Shown in pieces: positions 11,507 through 24,266 of a stretch of 64,000 nt of DNA. This stretch comes from Dillenia suffruticosa. Its lineage: Eukaryota > Streptophyta > Magnoliopsida > Dilleniales > Dilleniaceae. Where the stretch lies: positions 5,979,109 through 6,043,108 of the forward strand of contig JAVTVX010000009.1 in assembly GCA_033439265.1 (NCBI GenBank), given 5' to 3'. The stretch's first letter is position 1; every line of letters begins with the position of its first letter. The notes beneath the pieces are model-generated. The model searched no databases and had not been told where the DNA came from. It saw nothing but the letters and a program-made list of their open reading frames with translations. Made by a program: the position numbers and the translations under genes.

Positions 11507-11705
11507 TTTTTTTTATACCATGGCTAGGCCACTAACCCAAGTATTCAGGGTTTCGTCCCGACTAATCTAAATCGACCACTTGTAGGGTCCAATTGAGGGG
11601 GCAGGTTTCCTATCACTGATTTTTCCGTTCCCATAGGGGATCGAATTCCCGACCATGGTTAAGGGACGTTAGTTCCCGAACCAACTGAATCATCAGACAT
11701 TGGTT
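11507..11705 (+). repeat. Dispersed ~190-bp repeat, best-preserved copy
   Basis: T-run, then TACCATGGCTAGGCCACTAA, the core TTTCGTCCCGACTAATC, an internal GGATCGAATTCC resembling a pol III B-box, and an end ACCAACTGAATCATCAGACA. Homologous but decayed copies occur at 1-97 (minus), 22362, 23894, 24455, 28607, 57884 (plus), 49330 and 62203 (minus). SINE-like by structure; not proved. Confidence 0.6.
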
Positions 11706-12609
11706 TTTGCATAAAAATTTGAAAAATGAAGAACTGGACTTATAATCATGAAGGTTGTTTTGGTTTACTCTTGGTTTCTCTCAATTTGATCTGGTTCTAA
11801 TAGTTAAAAGAGAAAGGGTTTACAGTTTTGCATTATAGGTGATTCAATTGAGTCGAAAAAGAGATTGACATTGTCATCGTTAATGTTTAAAGAGACAATG
11901 ATGGAGATCTGTTCTTAGATTTCATTGAAAAACCCAATGACGAGATGTGACAAGGAGAGAAAGAAATCGAAGCGTAACAAAAACAAGAATGAAAAACTCT
12001 AGAGCCATGGATTAAAAAACAAAAAATGTTGAAGAATTATAGTTTTAGTTTTAGTTCAAGAACCACAATTCTTTCATGGTTTGATTTTCAGGTTCAAGAT
12101 ATTATAAATCTAATCAGACCTAACATTCTCATAATTGCATTTCAAAACTAGAAGAGGATAAAATTGGACTAATCTCATTCAATTTTGGGTTCGAACCGGT
12201 GTGGAACCAATGTGGCTTGGTCTACATGAGAGAATATTAATACCATTATTTAAAAATTTCAATTTTAGTATTTGCACTAATGTCTTGAAATTATTAACCC
12301 CGTTGGTTTTTTAAAATAAATATTAACAATAATGTCGTTGAAAAGGTATACAACAAACAAAGGGCAGATACTAAGCGTATGAAATCTAGTACAATCTACT
12401 GACAAATATTGATATAAATGGCAAGGGTTTTGTTGTTCCTTAATCATACGATAGTTTGATTTCCTATGGGAATTGAATGACATTTGTTGGGAGACTCTCA
12501 CAGTATGTGGGCTTTGCAACGATCAATTTAGATTAGTCAAAATGAAATCTTGGATACTAAACAGTACAACACCCAAAAAAAGAAAAAGAAATCTAGTCCA
12601 ATGTATAAA

Positions 12610-12770
12610 CTAGACATAGCCATGGTCTTAGAAATGCTGGTTCTAGTTGTGATTCCAAAATTACAGGTTCTCGATGCGATTCTAAATAATTTCAATTTTG
12701 GTTTTAAAACTGAAATAGAAAAAGAGTTGAAACTAAAAAATAATAAAAAAAGAACTGAATAATAAAAATT
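12610..12770. repeat. Degenerate hAT-like/MITE repeat fragment
   Basis: CTAGACATAGCCATGGTCTT followed by repeated GGTTCT/GATTCC phrases resembles the reverse complement of the end of the repeat at 29925-30385 (ACCATGGTCACATCTAA). Ends are poorly defined. Confidence 0.35.
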
Positions 12771-13202
12771 GAAAAAAAAAATGAAGGGAGAAAGAGTTTT
12801 AACTTAATTTTTGTTTCTAAAATTTGAACTGCACACATATTCTTATTGGATGTAATAAATCAAAATACATGTAATACATAGATATAACTCAAGCCCTTAT
12901 TGAATTTTATAATTTTTATAAGTATTGTATAATTTTACTTAAAATAATCTGTATTAGTTGATATATGATACATTGAGAAGTTAAAACATTTTATAATTTA
13001 TTGTCTTTAATAAATAATTTTAATATTTTATTTTTAATATTATAATTCATAAATATATTTTTTTCTTAAGTTTTCCAAATAAAAAATTAAAATTAAATCT
13101 TATAAATATAGTTCTGATTTCTATTCAAAAATCATAAATTAGTTAATGATTTTTCAAACCATTAACTATACTTGTGTTTGAACCATCGCCCTTTAACGTG
13201 TG

Positions 13203-13208
13203 TATAAA
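13203..13208 (+). promoter_or_regulatory. Putative TATA box of BSD gene
   Basis: TATAAA within TGTGTATAAAGATACGAG, 220 bp upstream of the start codon, which would give a 5' UTR of about 190 nt containing the (AG)24 tract. Confidence 0.55.
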
Positions 13209-13351
13209 GATACGAGCTTCCATCTCAATTTCCACAATTTGTTTCTTTTCCAAAATTCTTGCCACGTCATCACGTCCTGCTTCTCTCCTCCGGATTCATT
13301 TCCTTCGTCATCCATTCCTTGCTTGTCCCCTTTCCGATCCAAGTCAACAGG

Positions 13352-13354
<3 letters not shown>

Positions 13355-13402
<48 letters not shown>
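13355..13402 (+). repeat. (AG)24 tract in BSD-gene 5' leader
   Basis: Perfect AG run followed by TGTGTGTG and ending only 20 bp before the ATG at 13423, so it is very likely transcribed as 5' UTR. GA tracts in plant 5' regions are known binding sites for BBR/BPC factors; use here is inference. Confidence 0.9.
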
Positions 13403-13404
<2 letters not shown>

Positions 13405-13422
13405 TGTGTGTCTCGAAAAAAC

Positions 13423-16400
13423 ATGGATCTATGGCAGAGAGCGAGAAGCTTTGCGGAAGAAGCAGCGAAGAAATCACAGGAACTCACCATAGAAGCCGCG
13501 AAGAAATCTCAGGAATTCTCCCTCTCAATCGGCTCTTCCAAGTTCTCCGACATCGTCTCCGAAACCGCGAAAAAATCGAAGGAATTCGCCGTTGAAGCTT
13601 CTAGAAAGGCAGATCAGCTGAAGATCGAGGCATTGAAGAGGGCCGAGGAGATCAGGTCTCAGATTCCAACCTCTGCATTGTCATCTCTCGTGGACACTTC
13701 GATTCCGGCGTCGACGACGATCGATAACTCTGAGAATCTGGAAAATTTTGGTGTTACGGATGATCTGAGAGAGTTTGTGAAAGGAATTACTTTGAATACT
13801 TTTCGGGATTTCCCTCTCGAAGGTAATTTGATGAATTTTTGTCTTGCATTTAGGGTTTTCATTATGTTTGTTCACTTGAAGTGACTACGATTAAGTTTCT
13901 TGACTCTCTCTCTCTCTCTCACATCACTATGTGGTTTCGATGACAAGGTTGAAGTTTGATGATTATTTGGTAGTGTATTTTTTGAATTTGTTATTTGGCT
14001 GTCGATATCTTCAAATTAATTTGATCGTATTTGTGCATTTAGGGTTTTCATATTATTCGATTTCGTTCCATTGAAGCAAGCGAGGCTCAATTTTCTGCTG
14101 GCAATGCTGATGAATATTTGGGTCTGTGATTTTTTGAATTGCTATTTGGATGTCCATCTTGTTTGGTGTGAGAAATGTGCTAATTAACTAAAAGATAATA
14201 GAGGTCTAGTTATTCGTAGATTATCAATTTGATATGATTAGTAATCTCATGAATACATGACAATTGAATGGTGTTTTAGACACAGAATATAGGATGTCTT
14301 GATTTCAAAGACATTGTGCCACCAGCATGTATTAAAATAGACTGGTACTCTATTAATTCGAACATATGAACAAGTATTGGTGGGATATAACAAAATCTTG
14401 GCCGAGTGGAATAGAAAATTTGGTGGGTCCAAATGTTTTATCTATGTTATGAGGATTTTAGATACTTCAGCTGGTGGGCGAAAGTAGAAGCCTGCGTTTG
14501 AATTCAACTCTAGTTTGCTTCGAAGAGTTTATGGATAGAGAAGGTTTAACCCGGCTGCAATTTGTAGCTCAAATACGTATGGACCAACTAAAGTGTATCC
14601 TTTCTTGAATAATGGATTGAAAGATGGGTATGCATCTTGATGAGCTAGTTGACTTTTACTTATGGGCTGTGTGGGTATTTGATGTGTTGCAATTTAGTTT
14701 ATTAAGGAATTAATAATTATTTGTATGGATGACTATTTTTTATTTTTTTATTTTTTATTTTGGTTTCTTCTTTAAATTTTTTATGATCTCATGGAATGCT
14801 CCCTTGAATGTGCAGATGATACAGAAATACTAGAAGTTCCCACAGTTTCAAACGTTCGGCAGGATCTTACTGCATGGCAAGAAAAACATGCTAATCTTGT
14901 TCTCAAGAATGTAAAGGTATCTTTCTTTTGGTTGTGAAAGTCTGATATTATTAGTTGTTCCTTGTTTAAGCCTCCAGTTTGCTTTTATCATGTGACAAGT
15001 TCTGGAGATTGTTATATGCCCAGTATACATCATATAGCATGGATTTCATTTAAAAAATAGACCCATGATCTGGATTTTTCCAGGCAAAAAGATTGAAAAA
15101 CTCAAAAATTTACTGAATAAATGCAGAGAGATTGAAATAGAACTTACATTCAATACCAAACTTCAACCTAGATGCTCCTTATGTGGAAAATAGGCCTTCT
15201 AATCCATATATGCAACTAGATTTACCTTGAAGTTTGGATGGTCAGTAGTTAGAGCCAATAACCAAAATTTCCAAATTTGGGCGCATTACCTTAATGGGCT
15301 TTGAAAGTGGTTTGGATTGACTCTCTCTAACGACTCTTTTGTGACATGAAAGTGAATTTGATACTGTTGGTCGTTCATCTGTTCAGATATCAAATGATAT
15401 AATGCTATCCATCAGCTTAAATCATTTAAAGCAATTGGTTTGTTGGCATGGTGTCAGCATGGGAGGTGAGGAGTGCAAATCTTGGCAAGTCCCTTTATGC
15501 TATATGATATTGCACACGTTTGGGAATCTTGTATAAGTAATCACAGGTCCACTCGGGGAGTGTTGTTAAGATATGTAGAACTGATATAAAAGGAACACAC
15601 TTCTTCTAAGAAGTGTGAGCCTGTGTGACTGTCACACTTTTCTCCCTGACTTAGCTCTTAAGTAATGTAACTGTACAAACCCTGCTACTCTCTCTAACAG
15701 GTGCAATTAAAAGAAGTGGTATCAAGAGAAATCGCATCATACCTGATATAAAAGGTCATGGATGGAACTCTTTTTTGTTTTATCATAGGTAATGAATGGG
15801 TTGGTTTTCTATTCCATATCAATCTGGGAATTCTTTCCCCAGAGGGGAAGAATTTTGCCTTTTTTTTTTGGTTGGGGGTGGGGTTGATGCAGAGGTGCAG
15901 TGATAAGGGGAAGAAAATCCAATTGCTTAAGTGTCGGATGGCAAGTCAGGGATGAAGGAATTTTCTCATGGCAAAACAAAACCAAGTAACACATGGAGTA
16001 AAAATAAAATTATCTTCTATACACTCAGAATTCATTGTATACTATATATATGCATATACATATTTGGATTCATTTGAATATCTCGGATAAAATTTTGGAT
16101 GCAATTTTGACGATTTTGGTATCCAACAAGGCTTTCATAGAACATCTAACGATTTTTTTTTTAATAAAGCAATTTACATTATAATACTACTTTTTGTTAA
16201 ATAATAATACTTAAAATCTATTCAAATTAATACATGCACAACAATGCATGAGCCCCAGGGGCTAGTAAAATAATAATGACGCCATTCTCAATTTATCATA
16301 CTTCATCCTTTTCCAATTCCATATATTTTTCTGCAATTCTCCTCAGCATGTTGAAACTTCACTTTTCAAGATATAGGCAACCATATCCTTTCTTCAAACA

Positions 16401-19400
16401 TTTCTTCATATTAGGTGAGACGGAGATAACTATGTTCCCAATATTAGGAACGACATGGATAAGTTCAAAATTTCTTCTGCAACCATATCCTTTCTTGTAT
16501 CATGTCTTTGATTAGCTTGGGAGGATAGCTTATCCTCTCCTGCGTCTCATTGTACTCTATTCCTTCTTGTATTTATTTCTTTTTCTTTGATCTTATATTT
16601 CTTCATATGGAAAGAACTTTTAACCTTATTGATCCAATTCTCGTGCTCCTCTATATGTGAACTACACCTGAAAGTTGGAATATGACCTTCAAATTAACTC
16701 TTTGGATTCTTGTCTTGAGGGCCCTTTTCATTTGAAACTTTATTGTATGAATGGTCTTTTGGAATGTTGGGTTAGTTCCAAGGAACATGGATATAGTATC
16801 TTCATGCTGTTGGATCTGAAGTTTGAATTCTTCTCAATTGGTTGTTCAAGGGTTGAAAGCATGTCTTGTGCACTCTGTAACTATATTTATGATACACCAA
16901 TTAGGTTTATGGCTGACATGTTTCAAGGTAGTGCAAGATTCCTACACTGTTACCACTTATTACAACATGAAGCATAATGAGGAATGTCCATATATGTAAA
17001 AAGACCATGAACTTGGAATCCATAGAGAAATTATAAACAAAGTTTAGGCTCTCTTAAATAAATTAAAACAGGACATCAAATGAGAAATTGTCATGACTGT
17101 TGCCATGAGAATTCGTTATCTCAGCTAACAATATGATTCTAATTTAACTAGGGAATCAAAAATAACTCAGGTAGACAATAGGTTTGTATTATTAAGATAT
17201 AAAATAATAAACATAACTTATTTCATAAGCTTACTTGTTCGATTTAATGTTCACATGTTTGGGATCCTCTTATAGGTGATGTCATGCTCACTTGTGGAGA
17301 GGAGGTTCGAAGAAACAAAATAACCAACATATTGTACTCCATAAGTTTATCATTTTGGAGCAGTTGGTTGCCTAACACCAACATTTGAAGATTTTAAACC
17401 GTGGTCAACATTGTGTGCAATAAGTATGAGAAACCTTGTATGGGAAACTAGACTCCCAATTCCATGACAATAAGCTTTTCTCTTTTCAAGGCCCTTTTCT
17501 CAACCCATTAGAATTTAAGCTGTTTTCTCCACACTAATTGATTACAATTTTTACATTGACCATAGGCGTAGAACTGAGCTTTTGATTTTGCTAGGTTTAT
17601 ATGGACTTAATCAAAATTAAACTTACTCATACTATGTTCTTGGAAAAAGTAATTTATGGCTATCTAAGTTTTCCATGGTAACATGTTTTTTGTGGCTTCC
17701 ACTTAAACACTTTTTTCTAGATCCATAGTTATCATATGTTGTTTAACTTTAAAAAGAGAGCGGGAGTCCCCAAAGTAGACATCAAGAAGAAAATTTGAGG
17801 ATTTAGGGGGATTCGATATGGGAGTGCAGGTTACTTCATTTTGATTTGATCAGAAAACCTGTACCTGGGGTTACAGCTTCTTGGAATGATGCTGCTTTAT
17901 AGAAACTTATATGCAATGCAGATCTTATTAATCGATTAACACATCATACTGACTGAATTATGAAGGTAGTTATATTTGTCTGTGTATGTTTCAAGTAGCA
18001 TCTGGCTTCCCCTTTGCGTCTATTCTTGGATGCATCAAGGCTTTTCCCATGAATGTTTGAACTTTGAAGATAATCGTGTTTATAAGGAGGAAGTTTTATT
18101 CATAGGTATTGGTTATGTTTAGAAGAGAAGACTCCGAAATTGATAATGACGTGTACCATAACATTCCTTCTATGGTGTAGAGTGAGGTTAGTGAATGGAG
18201 ATATCACAGAAAAGAAAGAATGCATATACCAGAATCTAGAGTGATTTATATAGAAGGCTGAGTAATAGAAAATTGACAGCTGGTATGGACCTTCAACATG
18301 AAGTTCATCAATTTTTAGCTAGGAGGATTGAGATCTTATCTACTTCTACCTTATGAATATTATTTATGCGCTCTTTTAGTACAGAATGTTCTTTTATACT
18401 CATATTACTTTCTCACTTTGTCCCCTTTTTTTTGGGGGGGGGGGCAGAAACTTCAATAATCATTAAATCATTGTGCTCATTGTGTAATTTTCAAGTCTTA
18501 GAGAAGTGATTAAATATGTATGTTAAGGACTAGGTATAAAATTTATGTATTTTATTGACATTTTGTTCTCCCCTTATACATCATTGCGTCTTTAATCATT
18601 TGCTGTCATATAATTCTTTTAATGTTGTATGGAATCTTATGAACTTATAATTTTGTATGCATGTTGCTGCAGGAAATTTCAAAGTTAAGATATGAATTAT
18701 GTCCACGCATCATGAGGGAAAGGAAGTTTTGGAGGATTTACTTTATTCTAGTGAACACTCATGTAGCTCCGTAAGTAATATGTCACGAGGAAGCCTCATT
18801 CTATGTAATTGAATACTGATTTTGATGTCAAATATGTGTTTAAGACTTTTTTTTCCTCCTTTGTCATAGACTTATCAAGTTCCAAATATGAAAACTCTAG
18901 GATATATAAATTTGAGAAAAGTGACTTTGAATTGGAATTTAGAAGAAGAGACTCACTTAGAGCTTGATGTGAATAGGAATCTGTATTTGAAAACTCTAGG
19001 ATAGATAAATATGAGGAAAGTGACTTTGAATTGGAATCTAGAAGCAGAGTTGCTCTCAGGCCTTGATGTGAATTGGAATCTATATTTGAAAACTCTAGGA
19101 TATATTAATATGAGGAATGTGATTTTGAATTGGAAGCTAGAAGAAGTGGCACACTTAGAGCTTGATGTACTAGTTCTAGTTCCAAAACCAAGCCAGGATT
19201 AATGTTTTTTGTTTTTCCCCTCTTTTCCTAGATATGAGAAACGATACATGGAAAATTTGAAGCTAAAATCTGCAGAACAAACAAATGATGAAAAAGCAAA
19301 GGGAACAACAGAAGCTGGAACATCCAGTAAACCAGACGGAAAGAATGCTAGTCAGCAAATTAAGACATCGAAATCTGCTGAGGAGGACCTGGATGTTTTT

Positions 19401-20767
19401 CTTCTGGGAGATCTTGGAGACAGTGATGAGGGCCCAGGTATGCTGGCTGTCAACTTAACTTGTGTAGTTGGTACACCAGTGCATCTCTATCCTAAAGAAA
19501 TAATAATCTGATTGGACTTCATGCACTAGGATGAGTTTTGGACCCGTTGAGCTTACAAAACTACAATAACCTCATGCTTATTGCTCATGCATCTATGGCT
19601 TATTGCACAGGCTTTGAGGTTGAAAGACTACTTTTCTTGGCACAACAATGACCCTTTGTCTTTGTTTTCTTCATTTGACATGTATGTGTTGGCTACTTGC
19701 TGCCATGGTATGATATGAAGATTCTTGATGGCTTCTGAGTGGGGAAAAGGCATGTAGTCTTTTTTGTCTGATGATATTATCGTGAAGTCATGTCTTGGTG
19801 GATGGTCCATAAGTATTTGTTTTCTTGATTTCTAAATAATTTCTAAATAATTTGTGATTATTATTTATTAATCTTATAATTCTATCATTTGACTTTGAAT
19901 TATCTAAACACCAGGATTTCTTACTTAAGCTCCACCGAACTATAAACAAACATTGAGGCATAGATACACATATCAATGTAAAATCATTGTATACTTTGAT
20001 TGGAGAGTGTGTCTATGACTGTTCTTTTAGATTTGTATTTGAGCTTGGTTGATAATATCTGAACTTATCCCAGAGAATCTTTTAACTCAAATGGATGGGA
20101 TGATCTATGCCAAAGATATAACTGAAATCTTGTGACAGCTTGAAATAAAAAATGTTCTCAACAGAGCCAAAAGAAAAAAATCAAAATTTACCATTATCAA
20201 ACATGTGCATTTTGTGCTCTGAACTGAGACTAATTGTCTTTATATTCTATCAGATCGTGGAGATGGTGATTTTGATGATGATTTTGACAAGATGGAAAGT
20301 TCAGTAAGTGTGTTTTATCATAACATGACTTTCCTTTCCTCTCAACTCTTCTCTTTGTACATCCATATTGGGGGAGATGATGCTGTATCTTAATAAATGG
20401 TCTGATAGTATTGCGAGCAGAGTAACTTTTTTTTAATTTATTTTTTATATTTAAGATCTGATAAAATCTGAACGTGATCTGTAAGGCTGTGCTGGGCCTT
20501 CTAACTGAGTTACGCATATCAATTTACTTCTAGGATGTGACAGATCATTGATGTGGGTGTCTAATTACTAGAGGTCATCCTGTATTTGCAATTTGTATGA
20601 AATGGACAATGAATAAGGATCCAATGTGTCTTCTAGTTCTGATTTAATTGTCACCTGAATTTTATTCAAGTGGTCCTACCACTTTTGCAATTGGCAACTG
20701 ATATCACTGATCTCTCTGCATTGACTGTTCTATGAGTTTCCAGGATGATGAAAAAGACAAAAAGTAG
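13423..20767 (+). CDS. BSD-domain-containing protein, 292 aa, six exons
   Basis: Exons: 13423-13822, 14816-14916, 18673-18770, 19232-19437, 20254-20303 and 20744-20767. All introns are GT-AG and the phases close exactly (879 nt). The start MDLWQRARSFAEEAAKKSQE matches the plant BSD family. Residues 9-70 carry repeated amphipathic AAKKSQE(L/F)-type units, probably helical. The BSD domain spans about residues 145-205, with DLTAWQEKHANLVLKNVKEI and the signature FWRIYF at 186-191. The tail (about 215-292) is charged, with DDEKDKK at the end. BSD domains occur in TFIIH p62, synapse-associated and DOS2-like proteins; the role of this plant subfamily is not established. Intron 2 is very long (3,756 bp) and holds an LTR fragment. 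Intron 3 holds a 99-bp minisatellite. Confidence 0.88.
15555..15730 (+). mobile_element. LTR fragment in BSD intron 2
   Basis: A purine run (CGGGGAG) is followed by TGTTGTTAAGATATG (copia-like LTR start at 15561), then a 22-bp near-perfect palindrome CACACTTCTT-CT-AAGAAGTGTG (15596-15617). At 15718 comes TGGTATCAAGAG, close to the tRNA-Met primer site. So a tract-LTR-primer-site order is present without an internal coding region nearby. CTGATATAAAAGG occurs twice (15581 and 15742). This may be a truncated copia or miniature element; the LTR 3' end is unclear. Confidence 0.4.
18891..19187 (+). repeat. Three-copy 99-bp minisatellite in BSD intron 3
   Basis: AAAACTCTAGGATA begins units at 18891, 18990 and 19089, exactly 99 bp apart. 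Each unit reads through in one frame as a 33-residue Leu/Asn/Glu-rich segment (KTLGYIN...VTLNWNLEE...LDVN.NLYL). The only stop is one TAG in unit two, where the other units have TAT/TAC. It lies inside the spliced intron, so translation is not implied. Confidence 0.85.
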
Positions 20768-21560
20768 AAAGAATTCAAAGCGCTGCAACAAGGCTGGTCC
20801 CAATCTTCTTATGGATTCAAAAGAAGCTAATCGGCACTTAAATGGGTGGAAGCAGAAAGATATATGCGGATTTTCTGGGCAGGTTAGCCATAAAAGCTGT
20901 TTCTGAACAAAAGAATAATAAAGTTGTTTTTTTTTTTTTTTTCTCATTTTCTTTCTTTCCTTTTCTTATCACCTAGTTTTGGGGGGAGGGGATGTGGGAG
21001 GTGATGTAAAGGTGACCTTTTTTTCCCTCTTTCCTGAGTCTTCCGTTGTTCTTTGTCAGCAAATATAATATTCTTTTGATTTCAGCGATGTAAATTCTTA
21101 GTGTTACCTCCCATATGGTGGAATTGGCATTTGTGAGCAAATTGTTATGAAATTTACCCTGATTTTAGAGATGTTCTTATTCCCTCAATATTTTAGCTTC
21201 TTCATGTTTCAGTGGAATTAAAGAGTGATAAAACTTTTGTAGATGATTTATTCAAGGATCTTAGAGACAGAGAGAGAGAGAGAGATGTTTTTGTTTTTCA
21301 ATGAGCCTCAAATAAAGCTTTACAGAGCTGCCCATGAAAGAAATGGGGGACCGTTATGGTCAGTCCTATGGTCATCCAAGTCCTAGAACATGTGCAGAAA
21401 AGGGATAAATTTCTGGCCTTGAAAGAAATTATAAATCATTAGGTACGAATTTATCCAACGTGAGAGCCCCCCTCCACAAATCTGTTCATATGATTGACAC
21501 CACTGATTGGACCATAATCTACTCGGATTCGGTTCATGCATGTGATTGCCTTACTCCAAT
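20768..21560 (+). other. BSD gene 3' UTR and downstream flank
   Basis: AATAAA at 20917-20922, 150 nt after the stop and followed by a T-run, is a plausible poly(A) signal. A short (GA)n occurs near 21267. No further gene is seen. Confidence 0.45.
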
Positions 21561-21562
21561 AC

Positions 21563-22335
21563 TAGGGCTGTAAATCCCTAGAGCTGGATTAGTCAAAAAT
21601 TTGCCTGAGGTTGGCTCACATTGCCAAGTGATATGGGTTTGAACAAATTATTATGGTTCTTCTTTTAACTTTTTACATACAACTGAAGATACTATTTGAA
21701 CTTGATTCTTGATTCATAGTGAATGAGCCAAACAATACATAAGTCTGGTTTGAGTTTGATCCACTTATTAGCTTGGTTCCAGGGCTGTAATTAAGCTGAA
21801 TATTTGAAATCTCACTCAATTCAATCATAAAATTTCAAAATTTTTTTTTTTTGATTGTACAAGGATTTGAACGTGGGATGATTAGGTTGGAGGAGGGAGA
21901 TTTGTACACCAGGCTGCCCTCTTGGGACATAAAATTTCAAATTCAAACTGGAACTTGAATCCAGTTTACTTTCCAAACTCAAACTCGAGTTTAAATGATC
22001 AAACTCAGCCTCAACTCGTATAAACTAGATATGCAATTTGAGCTCAAGTTCAACTTTGAAGTCAAGTCAAATTCGAATGCGGATTCAAAATTAAAATTGC
22101 AAAAATAATCTTACATGTTATATATTAAAACATTTGTATAATATATTACATATTACAACATTACCATTTTCATTATATTTTAATAAGTTGGCTTGAGAGG
22201 TTTGAGCACAATGATAAAAATCTTAAATTTGACATTTTAAATAAACGAGCGAATTGAGTTAAGGTTTTTACAGAGTCGAGCTCGAGCTACTCATTGAAAT
22301 TCTGTGTCGTATAGACTCTACTTGGCTCGACACAT
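21563..22335. repeat. Degenerate hAT-like repeat cluster with nested short element
   Basis: AGGGCTGTAAAT at 21563 and CAGGGCTGTAATTAAG at 21780 are followed by long runs of CTCAA/TCGAGCTCGAGC phrases up to about 22330, a pattern common in non-autonomous hAT elements of plants. A second short repeat (21839-21935) sits inside it. Ends are uncertain. Confidence 0.4.
21839..21935 (+). repeat. Second short dispersed repeat, copy 1
   Basis: T-run then GATTTGAACGTGGGATGATT, TTGGAGGAGGGAG and CACCAGGCTGCCCTCTTGGGACA. It closely resembles 58784-58880 (GGATCATGGAGTTGGAGGAAGAG...CACCAGGCTGTACTTGCGGACA). Confidence 0.55.
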
Positions 22336-22361
22336 CTTCACTTCCATTCAGACCCATTTAT

Positions 22362-22545
22362 GTATTTTTTTTGGTATCATGGCTTCGTAATCGCATAATA
22401 TTTAGAGTTTCATTCTAATTAATTTAAATCAACTGTTATAGGATCCATTTTTTGAAAACGGGTCTCCTAATATTATTTTTTTCATATTCAGAAAAAATCA
22501 AACTTTCAATCTGATTAAAAGATGAAGGTGCCAACTACCAAAAAA
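22362..22545 (+). repeat. Dispersed ~190-bp repeat copy
   Basis: T-run, GGTATCATGGCTTCG, TTTCATTCTAATTAATTTAAA and GGATCC..TTTTTGAAAACGGGTCTCC align in order with the copy at 11507; heavily decayed. Confidence 0.45.
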
Positions 22546-23893
22546 TGTCTATATTCGGACCCCTTTATAAAAAGAAGAATTTTTGACAACTAAATTTGTT
22601 ACTTTCCTCTTTTAAGTCAATCCTTCAATTTGCTGAATTTTTGTTTCTCTTTTGTGGCATCTTGGAAATCCAAGCTTATCTAAACACTATTATTTAAAGC
22701 TACCAATGCTTATTAATTTATGTCACAATGGCTAATCCAAGTTGATTGTTGGTTCCTTTCTGAGCAACTCTGATTTCTTTCACGGGGATTTGTCGGTTTG
22801 TAGAATAAATTAACCACATGGTATCAGACTTTTGACCCTGTTATTTTTGCATGTGATTACCTTAGTAGCTTGTCTGATAGCATAAGTCATTAAAGTAAAA
22901 TATAACCAATGATGTGCAGATGTAGTGATAAGGTATTAGAATCCTATAATAAAAATCTTAAATTCAAGTTTTTTTTTTTTTTCAAAAAAGGATATTAGAA
23001 AAACCGACTCTCAAATTGAATCCTATTACACCGATCGAAATAGATTAACCGAATTTCCAAACTTCATTTGTCAGTATTTCCTAGCATTAACTTAGCTTTC
23101 CCCACGGCTCACATATTCATGTGTTAGTTTTATTTCTTTTTTTCTTTTTTTGGAATATTGGGAAGATTTAAACTCAAACTCTCTAAAAAAACAAAGAGGT
23201 AGCTCGTTTTACCTTCATGCATTAGTTTAATGCACGCGATTTATAAATTATTATATGTGCTTAATTCAGGGCTTCTTAGTACTAAGTAAATTGGTTATCT
23301 CGAATTTTCATGTGACCATGTAAGGTCATCCTATATCATGACTTGACATGACTAGAATTGCAAACTATAACTCATTTAGTACTATTTCTTTTTCACTTAT
23401 AACCATCTCGAATTCGAGTCTCTTATATAAAAAAAAAAAAAAAAAAAAGAAAAACCAGATTTGCAAGTTTGGTATTTTTATTTTATTCATCCGTTTGTAC
23501 CTCATTAGTTCAAGACATTTTCAAATGAAAAAACTGCCTCTTTTAGCCTCAAACTGTGTACGAAATATAATGCTTCATAAACTTTCCTTGATCAATTTGA
23601 CCCTCCCCCAAGCCAATTAGGAAGGGCTAAAATGAATAAAAACTTAACAAAAATGAAAGTATAGGGGCATTTCTCATTTTTGTCTCTAAATATGGGAGCC
23701 AAAGTGCCATGCCCTTGTCAAAATTTACACTTATTTATTTCTCTCATGTGAAAAATGGACGTCTAGAGTTAATTAAATAACGCTTTCAAGACACTCACTT
23801 GAGCAATTTTAACAGAAATCTAAATTTATGGATAATGCAGGAACTAGATATCCAATGCCAAATTAAGGATTCATCATAGGTTTATAGTTTAGA

Positions 23894-24085
23894 TTTTTTT
23901 TTATACTATACTAATTGGTATTCAAAATTATATTTTGATTAATCCGATTTGAGATTTATAATGATCCATTTAAAAAATTATTTTCTTAATATAATTTATT
24001 TTATATTCAAATCGTGAATCGAATTTAAAATTTTAATTAAAGATTAAAACGTTATATTTTATTAGTTTAACCAATTGTCGAGTTT
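23894..24085 (+). repeat. Dispersed ~190-bp repeat copy (AT-rich form)
   Basis: ATACTATACTAATTGGTATTC, TTTTGATTAATCCGATTTGAG and TAATGATCCATTTAAAAAATT, then AAATCGTGAATCGAATTT. Very close in layout to the next copy at 24455. Confidence 0.55.
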
Positions 24086-24266
24086 AGATATCCCATGCAA
24101 GATTGGTAGCCTTCAATCTCGTCATAAATGCACTGGAAAGTCCAAATTACTAATGCCCTTTTCAGAGAAAAGGTAGCCCAGTATTGATGAGATTTTAAAA
24201 ACAATGCAAACAGATGACCCCACTGTTATGACCCATCGTTAACATCTAGCTTGGTTCAGGTAACTT

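Larger units (their letters stand above)
10471..13202. other. AT-rich intergenic region
   Basis: No gene recognised. It holds a (TTTTTA)n-like tract near 10495, an A/T-rich stretch 10900-11160, one good copy of the dispersed repeat (11507-11705) and hAT-like debris (12610-12770). Open frames are short and without family features. Confidence 0.55.

Noticed and set aside
13193..13477. Minus-strand frame over the BSD 5' region
   Set aside because: It is the (CT)n translation antisense to the real first exon.
16675..16977. 100-codon frame in BSD intron 2
   Set aside because: No domain, no splice sites joining it to neighbouring exons in phase, composition like the intron.
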